A DNA stretch of 64,000 nucleotides from assembly GCF_003056405.1 (NCBI RefSeq), contig NZ_PYVZ01000003.1:1-64000 (forward strand). The letters run 5' to 3'. Origin of the DNA: Devosia indica. Its GTDB lineage: Bacteria > Pseudomonadota > Alphaproteobacteria > Rhizobiales > Devosiaceae. Below, piece after piece: positions 1 through 11,873 of the stretch; the stretch's first letter is position 1; each line of letters starts with the position of its first letter. A model generated the notes under the pieces. The model ran no database searches. It was not told the origin of the DNA and worked only from the letters and a program-made list of their open reading frames with translations. The translations under genes were made by a program, and so were the position numbers.

Positions 1-13
1 GCCCGCATCCACT

Positions 14-277
14 TCAAATGAAGCACGGATGTTCGGGCCCGACCGTGAAGAGCCGGAGATGCACCCGCCAAGTGGCGAGGGCGACCTCATGGACTTCGAT
101 GATCTCGATGCAGACGAGGATCGGTTCACCGGGCGCGTAGCCGAGCATCTCGAACCAGCTTGCCGAGTAGCCGCATTCGCCGCTGACCAGGTTCCAGTCC
201 CAAACACCAAGGCGAGCGCGCACGATGCCATGCAGATAGGCGTCGACATCCAACTGGCCATGTTCGTGACTAGGCAT
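14..277 (-). CDS. PAS-domain protein fragment, possibly frameshifted
   Basis: The 87-residue product contains the first half of a PAS (PAS_3-like) fold: the stretch GVWDWNLVSGECGYSASW followed by FEMLGYAPGEP is typical of sensory proteins. The fold then degenerates and stops near the window edge, although a PAS domain needs about 100 residues. In another frame just before the stop lies FEVDAG, the strand a PAS domain would have next, and that frame stays open to the window edge. A one-base frameshift around positions 20-30 would join them. The start at 277 was chosen because the upstream in-frame ATG at 322 only adds non-PAS residues. Either a real short protein or the 5' part of a broken sensor gene continuing outside the window. 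Confidence 0.45.
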   Translation of the reverse strand: MPSHEHGQLDVDAYLHGIVRARLGVWDWNLVSGECGYSASWFEMLGYAPGEPILVCIEIIEVHEVALATWRVHLRLFTVGPEHPCFI

Positions 278-355
278 CGTCAAGTTCCAACTCGAGCCCC
301 CATCATGGCGCTGAAGGCACAAAGATTGGATTAAGCCGTAGCGCCGAATTTAAGT

Positions 356-383
356 GCCGCCGCTTTTGTTGAGAAGCGGCGGC
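356..383 (-). terminator. Hairpin downstream of metE
   Basis: A perfect 10-bp stem (356-365 pairs with 374-383) with an 8-base loop lies 22 bases after the metE stop codon. The following U-run is poor, so this may be a weak terminator or a 3'-end stabilising hairpin. Confidence 0.6.
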
Positions 384-404
384 AGGGTTTTCACCAGGCT
401 TTTG

Positions 405-2669
405 TCACCCGGCTGCTGCAAGGCGCAAGGCCTTGGCGGCAGCCACGAGATTTTGCAGCGAGGCTTTCACCTCCGGCCAGCCGCGGGTCTTGAGCCCGCA
501 ATCGGGATTGACCCAGAGCTGGCCGGGGGCAATGCCCTGCCCGGCCTTGTGCAGCAAGGCTTCCATATCGGCCTGATCGGGCACGCGCGGGGCGTGGATA
601 TCCCAGACGCCGGGGCCGATTTCATTGGGGTAGTTGAAGTCGCGGAAAGCCTCGAGCAGTTCCATGTCCGAGCGCGAGGTTTCGATGGAGATCACATCGG
701 CATCCATTGCGGCAATGGCGGGCATGATGTCGTTGAACTCGGCATAGCACATATGGGTGTGGATCTGCGTGTCATCGGCCACGCCCGAGGCCGAGAGGCG
801 GAAGCAGTCCACCGCCCAGCGCAGATAGGCGTCCCAATCGGCCCGGCGCAGCGGCAGGCCCTCGCGCAGGGCCGGTTCATCGATCTGGATGATGCCGATG
901 CCGGCCTGTTCGAGGTCGAGCACTTCGTCGCGGATGGCCAGGCCAATCTGGCGGCAAGTCTCGGCGCGCGGCTGATCGACCCGCACGAAACTCCATTGCA
1001 GGATGGTGACCGGACCGGTCAGCATGCCCTTCATGTGCCGGTCCGTGAGCGAAGCCGCAAAAGCTGACCAGCGCACCGTCATCGGCGCAGGACGGGAGAC
1101 ATCGCCATAGATCACCGGCGGCTTGACGCAGCGCGAGCCGTAGGACTGCACCCAGCCATTTCTGGTGAAGGCGAAGCCATCGAGCTGTTCGCCGAAATAT
1201 TCGACCATGTCATTGCGCTCGAATTCGCCATGCACCAGCACATCGAGCCCCAGCTCTTCCTGGATGCGGATGGCGCTCTCGGTTTGCTGTTCGAGAAAGG
1301 CATCATACCCAGCCTGATCGAGCTGGCCCTTCTTGAACGCCGCGCGAGCCTGGCGCACGTCCTTGGTCTGCGGGAACGAACCGATGGTGGTGGTCGGATA
1401 GGCTGGCAGGTTGAAGCGGGCGCGCTGTTTCTCGCGGCGGGATGCGAAGGACGAATTGCGATCCAGCGTAATGGCCTGCGCAGCGCGGGCCTTCACCTCG
1501 GGCCGATGAATGCGCGGGGAGGCCCTGTGCGCCGCGATGGCGGCGGCGCTGGCCTCGAAAGCTGCCCGGGCTGCGCCTCTGCCCCGCTTCTGTGCAATGG
1601 CCAGCGCGGAAACCTCGTCCAGCTTCTGCCGGGCAAAGGCCAGCCAGGATTTCAGCTCATCGTCCAGCGCGGTTTCAGCCTCAAGATCGACCGGGCTGTG
1701 CAGCAGCGAGCAGGATGGCGCGATTTCCAGCCGTTCCGGGCCGATGTGATCCCAGGCCTTGGTGACCAGGCCGAACGCCGCATCCAAATCCGTGCGCCAG
1801 ATATTGCGGCCATCGACCACGCCGACCGACAAGGTCTTGTCAGCCGGAAGGGCCGCCAGTACCGCGTCGAGCTGATCGGGGGCGCGGACGAGATCGATAT
1901 GCAGCCCGGCAACCGGGAGCCTTGCCGCCAGTTCGGTATTGTCGCGCAGATCGCCGAAATAGGTGGTGAGCAGGATATCGGAACCGGCCTTGCCCAGCGC
2001 CGCGTAGGCCTTTTCAAGCGCGGCCTGCTGCTTGCCGGAAAGGTCGAGCACCAGCACAGGCTCATCGATCTGCACCCAGCCTGCGCCCTCGGCCCTGAGC
2101 TGGGCCAGCAGCTCGGCATAGACCGGTAGCAGCGCATCGAGCAGGTCGAGAGGATCAAGGCCGTCATCCTTTGCCTTTGCCAGGCTGAGGAAGGAGACGG
2201 GCCCCAGGATCACCGGCCTTGTGGCAAGGCCAAGCGCCCGTGCCTCGCGGAAATGATCGAGCGGTTTTCCCGCATTGAGCGCGAAGCGCTGCCCGCGATG
2301 CAGTTCGGGCACGATGAAATGATAATTGGTGTCGAACCACTTGGTCATCTCCATGGCCGGGGCGGCGTCGGTGCCGCGGGCCATGGCGAAGTAGCGGGCG
2401 TCGGGGTCGGTAATTCCGGCAAAGCGCGGCGGGATGGCGCCGACCAGCACCGAAGTATCCAGCACATGGTCGTAGAGCGAGAAATCGTTCGAGGGGATCA
2501 CCTCGATGCCAGCTTCGCGCTGCAGGCTCCAATGGCGGGCGCGGAGTTGGGCGGCAGTGGCGTGCAAGGCGGCGGCGTCGCTTTCGCCCTTCCAATAGGA
2601 TTCGAGGGCCTTTTTCAGCTCGCGATTGAGGCCGATGCGGGGAAAGCCGAGATTGGCTGAGCGGGTCAT
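405..2669 (-). CDS. metE: Cobalamin-independent methionine synthase MetE
   Basis: The protein transfers the methyl group of 5-methyltetrahydropteroyltri-glutamate to homocysteine, the last step of methionine synthesis, without vitamin B12. The 754 residues match the usual MetE length (about 750). The N-terminal half starts with [17 protein letters not shown] and the C-terminal catalytic barrel carries the zinc ligands H639-x-C641 (within HTHMCY) and C724 ([11 protein letters not shown]). The start at 2669 ([11 protein letters not shown]) fits family N-termini; the frame is open 30 codons further upstream but lacks family similarity there. A cobalamin riboswitch lies upstream on the same strand, so expression is expected to fall when B12 is available, implying that a B12-dependent MetH is encoded elsewhere. 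Confidence 0.97.
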   Translation of the reverse strand: MTRSANLGFPRIGLNRELKKALESYWKGESDAAALHATAAQLRARHWSLQREAGIEVIPSNDFSLYDHVLDTSVLVGAIPPRFAGITDPDARYFAMARGTDAAPAMEMTKWFDTNYHFIVPELHRGQRFALNAGKPLDHFREARALGLATRPVILGPVSFLSLAKAKDDGLDPLDLLDALLPVYAELLAQLRAEGAGWVQIDEPVLVLDLSGKQQAALEKAYAALGKAGSDILLTTYFGDLRDNTELAARLPVAGLHIDLVRAPDQLDAVLAALPADKTLSVGVVDGRNIWRTDLDAAFGLVTKAWDHIGPERLEIAPSCSLLHSPVDLEAETALDDELKSWLAFARQKLDEVSALAIAQKRGRGAARAAFEASAAAIAAHRASPRIHRPEVKARAAQAITLDRNSSFASRREKQRARFNLPAYPTTTIGSFPQTKDVRQARAAFKKGQLDQAGYDAFLEQQTESAIRIQEELGLDVLVHGEFERNDMVEYFGEQLDGFAFTRNGWVQSYGSRCVKPPVIYGDVSRPAPMTVRWSAFAASLTDRHMKGMLTGPVTILQWSFVRVDQPRAETCRQIGLAIRDEVLDLEQAGIGIIQIDEPALREGLPLRRADWDAYLRWAVDCFRLSASGVADDTQIHTHMCYAEFNDIMPAIAAMDADVISIETSRSDMELLEAFRDFNYPNEIGPGVWDIHAPRVPDQADMEALLHKAGQGIAPGQLWVNPDCGLKTRGWPEVKASLQNLVAAAKALRLAAAG

Positions 2670-2809
2670 GGATAATTCCGTTTGTGACAGGCGCGCAGGG
2701 TCGCCCGTGCAAAACACGGTGCGGCCAGGCGCGCGAATATGTTGAATTGCGCCCGGCACTGGTGTCAGTGCGGGCGGATCAGGGCTGGTTTGGGGTCAGA
2801 ACTGACCGC

Positions 2810-2848
2810 TTAGCAGCGTCGCATTCGGAAATGGTGACGGATCGTCAT
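2810..2848 (-). CDS. 12-codon leader ORF between B12 riboswitch and metE
   Basis: An ATG at 2848 opens a short frame encoding MTIRHHFRMRRC and ending in TAA. A strong Shine-Dalgarno, GGAGG (2857-2861), sits 8 bases upstream, better than anything visible in front of metE itself. A 7-bp hairpin (2863-2869 with 2875-2881) directly abuts this ribosome-binding site. The frame lies in the 230-base leader between the riboswitch core and metE, so it may be a translated regulatory peptide. No function is known to me. Strong ribosome-binding site and position support it; coding is not proven. Confidence 0.45.
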   Translation of the reverse strand: MTIRHHFRMRRC

Positions 2849-2902
2849 GGTCGTGTCCTCCGGCCGATCCACCCGATCGGCTGACAATGGCAAGTTCACG
2901 CC

Positions 2903-3072
2903 CATGGTAGGTCTCCTGGCTCGCGGATCGAACCGGATGCTCCCCTTCCCGGCCAATGATGACCAGTGGGACAACGAACACCCGTCTCCGCCAACAGTTG
3001 CGGGGGCAGCTCCGGACTTGGGGCTTAGCGCCCCGCACCGGCATTCCCTGTTATCCCCTCGCGGGGACCATG
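2903..3072 (-). promoter_or_regulatory. Cobalamin (B12) riboswitch upstream of metE
   Basis: On the minus strand the conserved AdoCbl-riboswitch landmarks occur in order: ACAGGGAATGCCGGTGC near 3035-3052, the core GCTGCCCCCGCAACTGT (3010-2994), CCACTGGTCAT near 2970, GGGAAGG (2950-2944) and the B12 box GCGAGCCAGGAGACCTACC near 2925-2907. Ends are approximate. Riboswitches of this class normally repress metE when cobalamin binds, which fits the gene downstream. The expression platform probably lies between 2903 and the leader ORF at 2848. Confidence 0.95.
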
Positions 3073-3164
3073 GACGCTGATCAGGATGGCGGAGGGGGAC
3101 CGAGGTGTCAATGGGAGATATAAAGGTTTCTTTATATGCCCATTGCATTCAAGGACGCGGCCAC

Positions 3165-3310
3165 CCCTCGCCCCTTGTGGGAGAGGGACACGATTTCTGC
3201 GTTCAGCAGAAATCCAGGGTGAGGGGTTCTCTCGGCGCGCTGGATGCCCCCTCGCGTTCGCAAGACCCCTCATCCGCCCTTCGGGCACCTTCTCCCACAA
3301 GGGGAGAAGG
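3165..3310. repeat. REP-like palindromic intergenic element
   Basis: The arms CCCCTTGTGGGAGAGGG (3171-3187) and CCTTCTCCCACAAGGGG (3288-3304) are inverted copies with one mismatch. Nested hairpins lie between them: 3193-3200 with 3206-3213, and GCCCTTCGGGC at 3276-3286. This composition is that of dispersed intergenic palindromes common in Hyphomicrobiales genomes. Short open frames through it are spurious. Confidence 0.7.
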
Positions 3311-3334
3311 GGATATCGTGCGCTCTCAGACCAA

Positions 3335-3364
3335 TAAAAAAGGGCGCCACGCGGCGCCCCTTTC
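3335..3364 (-). terminator. Intrinsic terminator of nrdHIEF
   Basis: On the minus strand a GGGCGCC/GGCGCCC stem (3359-3353 with 3348-3342) with a 4-base loop is followed directly by six Ts (3341-3336), a textbook Rho-independent terminator just after the nrdF stop. Confidence 0.92.
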
Positions 3365-3382
3365 GTTGCAATTCGTGCAGGA

Positions 3383-6538
<3,156 letters not shown>

Positions 6539-6557
<19 letters not shown>

Positions 6558-6943
6558 AACCGTTCCAGTCCCTGTCTGACATTGGTGACATCCTCATCGG
6601 TTCCGAGCAATTCGAAGCGATAGAGGAGTGGCACGGCGCATTTTTGCGAGACGATATTGCCCGCAAGGCAGTAGCCAGCGCCGAAATTCGTGTTTCCCGC
6701 GGCGATGACGCCGCGGATGAGATCGCGATTATGCGCGACATTGAGGAAGCGGATCACCGGCTTGGGCACGGCGCCCTTGCCTTCCCCGCCCCCATAGGTG
6801 GGCAGCACCAGCACGAATGGCTCGTCCATCACCGGTGGTTCGCTGGCAGCGTCCACCGGCAGCCTGACCCCGCCTACCCCAAGCCGCTCCACGAAGCGGT
6901 GGGTGTTTTCCGAGGTGCTGGAGTAATAGACGAGGCCGCTCAT
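6539..6943 (-). CDS. nrdI: Ribonucleotide reductase flavodoxin-like protein NrdI
   Basis: NrdI is a small flavodoxin-like protein that supplies the oxidant used to assemble the manganese-tyrosyl radical of NrdF. The motif [15 protein letters not shown] and the loop [16 protein letters not shown] are characteristic of the family. The start at 6943 (MSGLVYYSS) gives 134 residues, the usual length; an ATG six codons upstream (6961) is also possible. The gene lies between nrdH and nrdE and overlaps nrdE. Confidence 0.94.
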
Positions 6944-6965
6944 GTCCGGGCCCTGCTCCATGAGA

Positions 6966-7187
6966 TCAGGCCAGATTGCCGATCATGTCGGGACGGAAGC
7001 CGGCCCAGTGCATGTCACCAGCCACGACCACGGGAACCTGGCGGTAGCCCATCTCTTCAACGCGCGCATAGGCGTCGGCGTCGGCGGAGATGTCGACCAG
7101 AGTGTAGTCGAGACCCTTGCGGTCGAGCGCACGGGTGGTGGCGGTGCACTGGACGCAGGCGGGCTTGCTATAGACGGTGATGCTCAT
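6966..7187 (-). CDS. nrdH: Glutaredoxin-like redoxin NrdH
   Basis: NrdH passes electrons, typically from thioredoxin reductase, to the class Ib enzyme NrdE. The 73-residue protein starts [11 protein letters not shown] and has the redox motif C11-V-Q-C14. The later GYRQVPVVV and FRPDMI segments match the family. The start at 7187 has the ribosome-binding site GAGGA 6 bases upstream; the four residues before it in the longer frame are not needed. It is the first gene of nrdHIEF, so the operon promoter must lie in the long non-coding region to its right. Confidence 0.95.
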   Translation of the reverse strand: MSITVYSKPACVQCTATTRALDRKGLDYTLVDISADADAYARVEEMGYRQVPVVVAGDMHWAGFRPDMIGNLA

Positions 7188-7979
7188 CGTAATCCTCACA
7201 GGACTGATATTGCACGGAGGGCGCGAGCCATCCGCGGGTGGACGTGTGGGTGCAAGGCAGGCCTTCTGGCATGGACACGACCTGGCCCCTTAGAGGGCCG
7301 CTCCGGCATCGCTTCAAAGATCAACGCGCGAACCATCGCTTCAGTCATTCCCAAGTCACGAGCGCGCACGCGCCCGCCTGCCGTAGTCCGGCTTCGTCCG
7401 GTCTGTCGTTGACGCTGTTACCAACCCCGGGCCCGCGGGAGGGCGGACCCAAGAACTTGCCCCGTGCCCCGGCCCTGCATCAGTCGTATCGCCAATGCTT
7501 GTTCCGAGGGCTTGCCCGAAGCTTGAAACCAAGCGCCGGACCGAGGATCAGGTTCGTGCGATTCACGGCTGTCGTCAACGTCAGAAAATCACAACACCTA
7601 GTGCCCCACCCCTGGTTTCAAACAAGGGATGGTATGGGTAATATGTGGATTATGGGGACAAATATCAAGCAAAACAGCGCCGTTGTGGCCTCGATTTGAC
7701 TGGTGCTTCACCGAGCTCATCCAGCCTCTGAAGCGCGCTAGAGTCTGGCGCTAAAGCCACGGAAAATCTCACTGTTCGGCAGGTGTGACCAGCGCTTAAC
7801 CGCGCATTCACCATAGGGGAAAGTCCCGATTCTCCCCAGCACCGAAACTGTCAAGTGCAGAATTTTTGGCGCCTTTACGACAGCACTTGGGAAATCACCG
7901 ACTATCCACAGGTGGTAATGCACCGCCCGTGCATGGCCACCATATCTTGTGTGCATGGCACCGCCGGATGATGTAGCGA
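7188..7979. other. Long non-coding region upstream of nrdHIEF
   Basis: About 790 bases with no convincing gene. Open frames on both strands (for example 7238-7699 plus, 7738-7956 minus) have no recognisable domain and biased, low-quality composition. The region must contain the nrdHIEF promoter. A 16-mer at 7937-7952 (CCACCATATCTTGTGT) resembles an NrdR-box half-site, but no second box at the expected spacing is visible. I recognise no structured RNA here. Confidence 0.5.
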
Positions 7980-8297
7980 TCAGCGCAGGTTCAGATTATC
8001 CGCCGGCTCGTGGCGCGCGGCCTGGTACTCAACGCCGATTTCTTTGAGCGAGCGCCAGACCACGCGACAGGGCTGCGGCCGGTGGCCGGGCACGATCAGA
8101 TCGAAGCGATCGGGAATGCCGGCGACGCGGGCCACTTCAAGCTTGGCGCCGGTATCGGACACATTGCGCACGATGCAGGGCAGATTGGTAAAGCCCATGG
8201 CGATGCTGGCCTGGATGTAGGTGTTCCGGCGCGGGGCGATCCGGCGTTCAAGCAATAGGGGCGAAGCCGCTGAATCGCGGAGCTTGTCGAAAGGCAT
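7980..8297 (-). CDS. Single-domain PilZ protein
   Basis: PilZ domains bind cyclic di-GMP and link it to motility, envelope or adhesion outputs. This 105-residue protein is little more than one domain. The c-di-GMP-binding signatures are visible: R19-x-x-x-R23 in ERRIAPRR and N45-x-S-x-x-G50 in NVSDTGAKLEV. The C-terminal strand GVEYQA ends the barrel. No signal peptide or partner domain is present. The only diguanylate cyclase gene in the window is at 31.6-33.3 kb, so no functional link can be claimed. Confidence 0.85.
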   Translation of the reverse strand: MPFDKLRDSAASPLLLERRIAPRRNTYIQASIAMGFTNLPCIVRNVSDTGAKLEVARVAGIPDRFDLIVPGHRPQPCRVVWRSLKEIGVEYQAARHEPADNLNLR

Positions 8298-8468
8298 GGC
8301 CGAACGCTAGCCGCGCTCCCTTGCCGCCTTCTTAACTGGGCCCATGCAAGTCGATGCATCGCCCGCTTGTCCACAAGCACCCTGCCCCGGCGTAAACCAT
8401 TCGGACGCAAGTTTGCGGACAGGCCGGCTGCCTCCTGTTAAGGTTTCATCAACCATAGGAGGCCGGGC

Positions 8469-8660
8469 ATGCGCGTTCCCAACGCCGGACAGGATCTGAT
8501 CGAGCGCCGGATCGTGCGCGAGGGCAAAGCAATCGCCGAAACCATGCTGGCTGACTACGCCGATCCGTCCAGCCTTCAGCTCTCCGGCGTCTGGCGGCAG
8601 CTCCGCACATTAGGCGCCCGCTTTTCGGCGCTCCTGCGCGGCGCGCCGATCAGCTCCTGA
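8469..8660 (+). CDS. Small conserved-looking protein of unknown function
   Basis: A 63-residue frame with a strong ribosome-binding site (AGGAGG, about 8458-8462) directly upstream of the ATG, which supports translation. The sequence is mostly helical and basic (for example QDLIERRIVREGKAIAE), with no signal peptide or metal motif. It precedes the tctD-like regulator by 74 bases, so it could share its transcript. I do not recognise the family. Confidence 0.55.
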   Translation: MRVPNAGQDLIERRIVREGKAIAETMLADYADPSSLQLSGVWRQLRTLGARFSALLRGAPISS

Positions 8661-8734
8661 CCCGCGGCTATTCGCCGTAATTCCAATTTCCACCATCACC
8701 GCCAATGCACTAGTGTCCAGCATCAGGAGGACCG

Positions 8735-9406
8735 ATGCGCATATTGCTGGTGGAGGATAATGAAGATCTGGGCGAGGCCATTGAGAAGCGGCTGCGCTCG
8801 GCCGGGCATTCGGTTGAATGGGTGCGCGACGGAGACGATGTTCTGCCCACCGCCGAGGCGGAACCCTTCGATGCGGTGGCGCTTGATCTGATGCTGCCCA
8901 ATCGCGATGGCATCAGCCTGATCGCCGAATTGCGCCGACACAAATTCAATGCGCCGATCCTGGTCATTACCGCCCGCTCCGAAATCGACGACAAGGTCAG
9001 CCTGCTCGACCTGGGGGCCGATGACTATCTGGTCAAGCCGTTCGACCTGCGCGAACTCGAAGCGCGGTTGCGGGCCCTGTTGCGGCGCACCGGCGGGCAG
9101 GCATCGAGCACGGTATCCGTGGGCAATCTCGAACTCGACCTGGCCGGTCTCAACGCCTCGGTCGCCGGCAAGGCGCTGGAGCTGGGGCGGCGCGAGTTCC
9201 GGCTGCTGGAAATCCTGGTTGCCCATGCCGGCAAGGTGGTCGCCAAGGAGCGGTTGATGAACCAGCTCTTCAATTTCGACGAGAATGTCTCGGTCAATGC
9301 GCTCGAACTGCATATTTCGCGCCTGCGCAAGAAGCTGGAAGCGGCCAATATCGAGATCGGCACGGTGCGCGGCGTGGGCTATGTGGTGCGGGTGAGCGAT
9401 GGATAG
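8735..9406 (+). CDS. tctD: OmpR/TctD-type response regulator
   Basis: A two-component transcription factor of 223 residues. The N-terminal receiver has the acidic pair E7-D8, the phospho-acceptor D51 (ALDLMLP), a conserved T/S (VITARS) and the lysine of DYLVKPFD. The C-terminal winged helix ends in RLRKKLEAANIEIGTVRGVGYVV, split here as RLRKKLEA and GTVRGVGYVV. A good ribosome-binding site (AGGAGG) precedes the ATG. It overlaps the downstream sensor kinase by 8 bases. Because tctCBA is encoded about 3.5 kb away, it is inferred to activate that transporter in response to a tricarboxylate, as TctD does in enterobacteria. Confidence 0.88.
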   Translation: MRILLVEDNEDLGEAIEKRLRSAGHSVEWVRDGDDVLPTAEAEPFDAVALDLMLPNRDGISLIAELRRHKFNAPILVITARSEIDDKVSLLDLGADDYLVKPFDLRELEARLRALLRRTGGQASSTVSVGNLELDLAGLNASVAGKALELGRREFRLLEILVAHAGKVVAKERLMNQLFNFDENVSVNALELHISRLRKKLEAANIEIGTVRGVGYVVRVSDG

Positions 9407-11873
9407 GACGGCGACTGCCACAAGGCAGAAACCCTTCTCGATCCGCCGCCGAATCTTCGCCCTGGCTTTGGCTCTGCTGCTGGCGGCGTCCGTCGTGTTG
9501 ATCGTCTTTATCCGGGACTATGCCGAGCGTGCGTCGGACCGTGCCTTCGACCGGCTGCTGGCCGCCTCGGCGCTCACCATTGCTGGCGCCGTGCAGGTTG
9601 AGAACGAGGCGGTGGTGGTGGAAATCCCCTTCGCTGCCTTTGCCATGTTTTCGGGGCAGGACCGGGTGTTCTACGCCGTGGAAGATCCCGATGCCCGCAC
9701 GGTGACCGGCTATGAGGACCTGGCGGCACAGATGGCGGAAACGGTGTCGTCCGAGCCCACCTTCACCGACATCCTCTATCGCGGCGAGATTGCGCGCGTG
9801 GCCAGCGTCGGCCGTCTGATCTCCACCCCGAGCGATACGGGCTGGGTGACCATCCATGTCGCCGAAACGCAGAACCAGCGCGAGGCGCTGTCCAATGAAA
9901 TTCTCTCCAATGCCGTGCTGCCGGTGCTGGCGCTGACGCTGCTGGCGATTGGCCTGGTCTGGTTCGGCATTTCCCGCATGTTCGCGCCCCTGACCGAGCT
10001 GGAGCATGAATTGCGTGCCCGTTCGCCAGACGACCTCTCCCCAATCACCGTACCGGTGCCAAGCGAAGTGGAACATCTTGTCTCCGCGCTCAATGGCTTC
10101 ATGGCCCGGTTGCAGAAGGCCATGGAGCGGGTGAGCGGGCTGGTGGCCGAAGCGGCCCATGAGGTCCGCACGCCCTTGGCCTCCCTGCGCGCCCAGGCGG
10201 AAGTCGCCATGGACGAGCAGGACCCCGATGCCCTGCGCCGGCGCGTCGGGCGCATTCACACCGGGGCCGTGCAGGCCAGCCAATTGGTCAGTCAGCTTCT
10301 GATGGAAGCAACGATTTCCCACCGCATGGAAAACAGCGAAGTCGAAACCACTACGCTCGCTTCGGTGATCGGGGATGTGCGCCAGCGCCTTGATCCCGAT
10401 CAGGCACAGCGCTTGCAGGTCGCGCTGGGCCAGGCGGCAGAAGCCCCGCTGCGGGGGGACCGCGTGGCCCTGCGCGAAATGATGCGCAACGTGGTGGACA
10501 ATGCGCTGGTTTATTCCGACGGCCCGATCGACATCGTCGGGCGCATCGAGAATGGCGCGCTCTGTGTCGAGGTCAGTGACCGCGGCCCGGGCATTGAGGC
10601 AGGGGAGAAATCGGAAGTGCTGGAACGCTTCAAGCGCGGCAAGGCCAGCAATGGCAAGGTAGGGTCCGGCCTTGGCCTTTCCATCGTTGCCCGTGTGGCT
10701 CAGGCGCATGGCGGCAGTCTGCGCCTGCTGGACCGGACGGGCGGCGGGTTGAGCGTCGCCATCACCCTGCCCTTGCCCCGGCGCGCCAGCGGCAGCGCTG
10801 CGTTTGGCCTCGTCGCTGCGCTCGTGCTGGTGCCGGCGCTTTTGCTGTCCCCGGCCCCGGTGGACGCAGCGACCACGATCTATCCCGCGCCGGATGGCAG
10901 TTCGGCCCAGACCCTCAATATTCTGGGGGTCACCGATACCCCGCTCTTCGCGCATTTCATTGCGGCCTATCAGGCCCAGCGCAGCGACGTCACGGTGGTT
11001 TATGAGGAAACCGATTCCCTGCCGCTGTTCCGGCGCTATCTGGACGGGGAACTGGAAACCCCGCCGGACCTGCTCATCAGCTCCGCCTCCGATCTGCAGC
11101 TCAAGCTCGCCAATGACGGCTATGCCCTCGCCTATGACAGTCCCCATCTCGGCGCCCTGCCCGAATGGGCCCATTGGCGCAATGAAGTCTTCGGCTTCAC
11201 CTTCGAGCCGGCTGTCATCATCTACAATCGCGACCTGATCGACGATGATGAGGTGCCGCGCACCCATCTGACGCTGGCCGAATTGATCGAGACGCAGACC
11301 GAGCGGTTTCGCGGCAAGATCGCCACCTATGACATTGCCCTTTCGGGTGTCGGCTATCTGCTGGCGGCACAGGACCAGACCATCTCCTCGACCTTCTGGC
11401 GGCTGACCAATGCCTTTGGCCGGGTCAATGCGCGCTTTTCAGGCTCGAGCCCGGCCATTCTTAACGGCGTCGCCGATGGATCACTGGCCCTTGGCTACAA
11501 TGTGCTGGGCTCCTATGCCTTCGCCCGGCAGGCGGAGGGCGCGCCTATCGAAATCGTCGTGCCCGATGACTATGTGTTGGTATTGACGCGCTCCATGCTG
11601 ATCCCGAGGGATGCACCCAATGCAGAGCTGGCCAAGGGGTTTGTCGACTTCGCCCTGTCCCCGGCGGGTCAGGCCGTGGCAGCGGGGCCAACGGCCCTTG
11701 GCGCCGTGGTGCCCGGCAGTGCGGGCGAGTGGACCAGCGAGACGATTGCCGCCCGTGGCCGGGGCGTTATCCAGCCGATCCCGCTGGGTCCGGGCCTGCT
11801 CGTGGCGCTCGATACGCTGCGGCGGCAACGCTTCCTCGATACCTGGCAGGAGATCGTCTCGCCCAAGCCATGA
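9399..11873 (+). CDS. TctE-like sensor histidine kinase fused to a C-terminal periplasmic binding-protein domain
   Basis: An 824-residue hybrid. Residues 20-40 and about 171-190 are membrane helices flanking a TctE-type periplasmic sensor. HAMP and dimerisation regions follow, with phospho-acceptor H254 (EAAHEVRTPLASL), an N-box (VVDNALVYS) and an ATP lid with DRGPG from D394 and GSGLGLSIVARVAQAHGG. A normal kinase would end near residue 460. Here a third hydrophobic segment (467-490, FGLVAALVLVPALLLS) ends in a signal-peptidase-like PVDAAT. About 330 further residues then resemble an ABC-type extracellular solute-binding protein (LNILGVTDTPLFAHFIAAY, PAVIIYNRDLI, GYNVLGSYAFA). The reading frame is continuous, so this is a real fusion in this assembly. 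The inferred topology puts the binding domain in the periplasm, where it could feed ligand status to the kinase. Confidence 0.9.
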   Translation: MDRTATATRQKPFSIRRRIFALALALLLAASVVLIVFIRDYAERASDRAFDRLLAASALTIAGAVQVENEAVVVEIPFAAFAMFSGQDRVFYAVEDPDARTVTGYEDLAAQMAETVSSEPTFTDILYRGEIARVASVGRLISTPSDTGWVTIHVAETQNQREALSNEILSNAVLPVLALTLLAIGLVWFGISRMFAPLTELEHELRARSPDDLSPITVPVPSEVEHLVSALNGFMARLQKAMERVSGLVAEAAHEVRTPLASLRAQAEVAMDEQDPDALRRRVGRIHTGAVQASQLVSQLLMEATISHRMENSEVETTTLASVIGDVRQRLDPDQAQRLQVALGQAAEAPLRGDRVALREMMRNVVDNALVYSDGPIDIVGRIENGALCVEVSDRGPGIEAGEKSEVLERFKRGKASNGKVGSGLGLSIVARVAQAHGGSLRLLDRTGGGLSVAITLPLPRRASGSAAFGLVAALVLVPALLLSPAPVDAATTIYPAPDGSSAQTLNILGVTDTPLFAHFIAAYQAQRSDVTVVYEETDSLPLFRRYLDGELETPPDLLISSASDLQLKLANDGYALAYDSPHLGALPEWAHWRNEVFGFTFEPAVIIYNRDLIDDDEVPRTHLTLAELIETQTERFRGKIATYDIALSGVGYLLAAQDQTISSTFWRLTNAFGRVNARFSGSSPAILNGVADGSLALGYNVLGSYAFARQAEGAPIEIVVPDDYVLVLTRSMLIPRDAPNAELAKGFVDFALSPAGQAVAAGPTALGAVVPGSAGEWTSETIAARGRGVIQPIPLGPGLLVALDTLRRQRFLDTWQEIVSPKP

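Noticed and set aside
2796..3148. Minus-strand frames of 82 and 112 residues through the metE leader
   Set aside because: They overlap the cobalamin riboswitch and show no domain; only the 12-codon frame has a convincing ribosome-binding site.
7590..7670. Further NrdR-box-like matches (7590-7603, 7657-7670)
   Set aside because: Weak matches, and spacings do not fit the paired boxes known for NrdR.
7238..7699. 153-residue plus-strand frame in the gap before nrdH
   Set aside because: Arg/Pro/Ser-rich composition, no domain, no good ribosome-binding site.
9294..11267. 657-residue minus-strand frame
   Set aside because: Shadow of the histidine kinase fusion, a by-product of high GC; no recognisable family.
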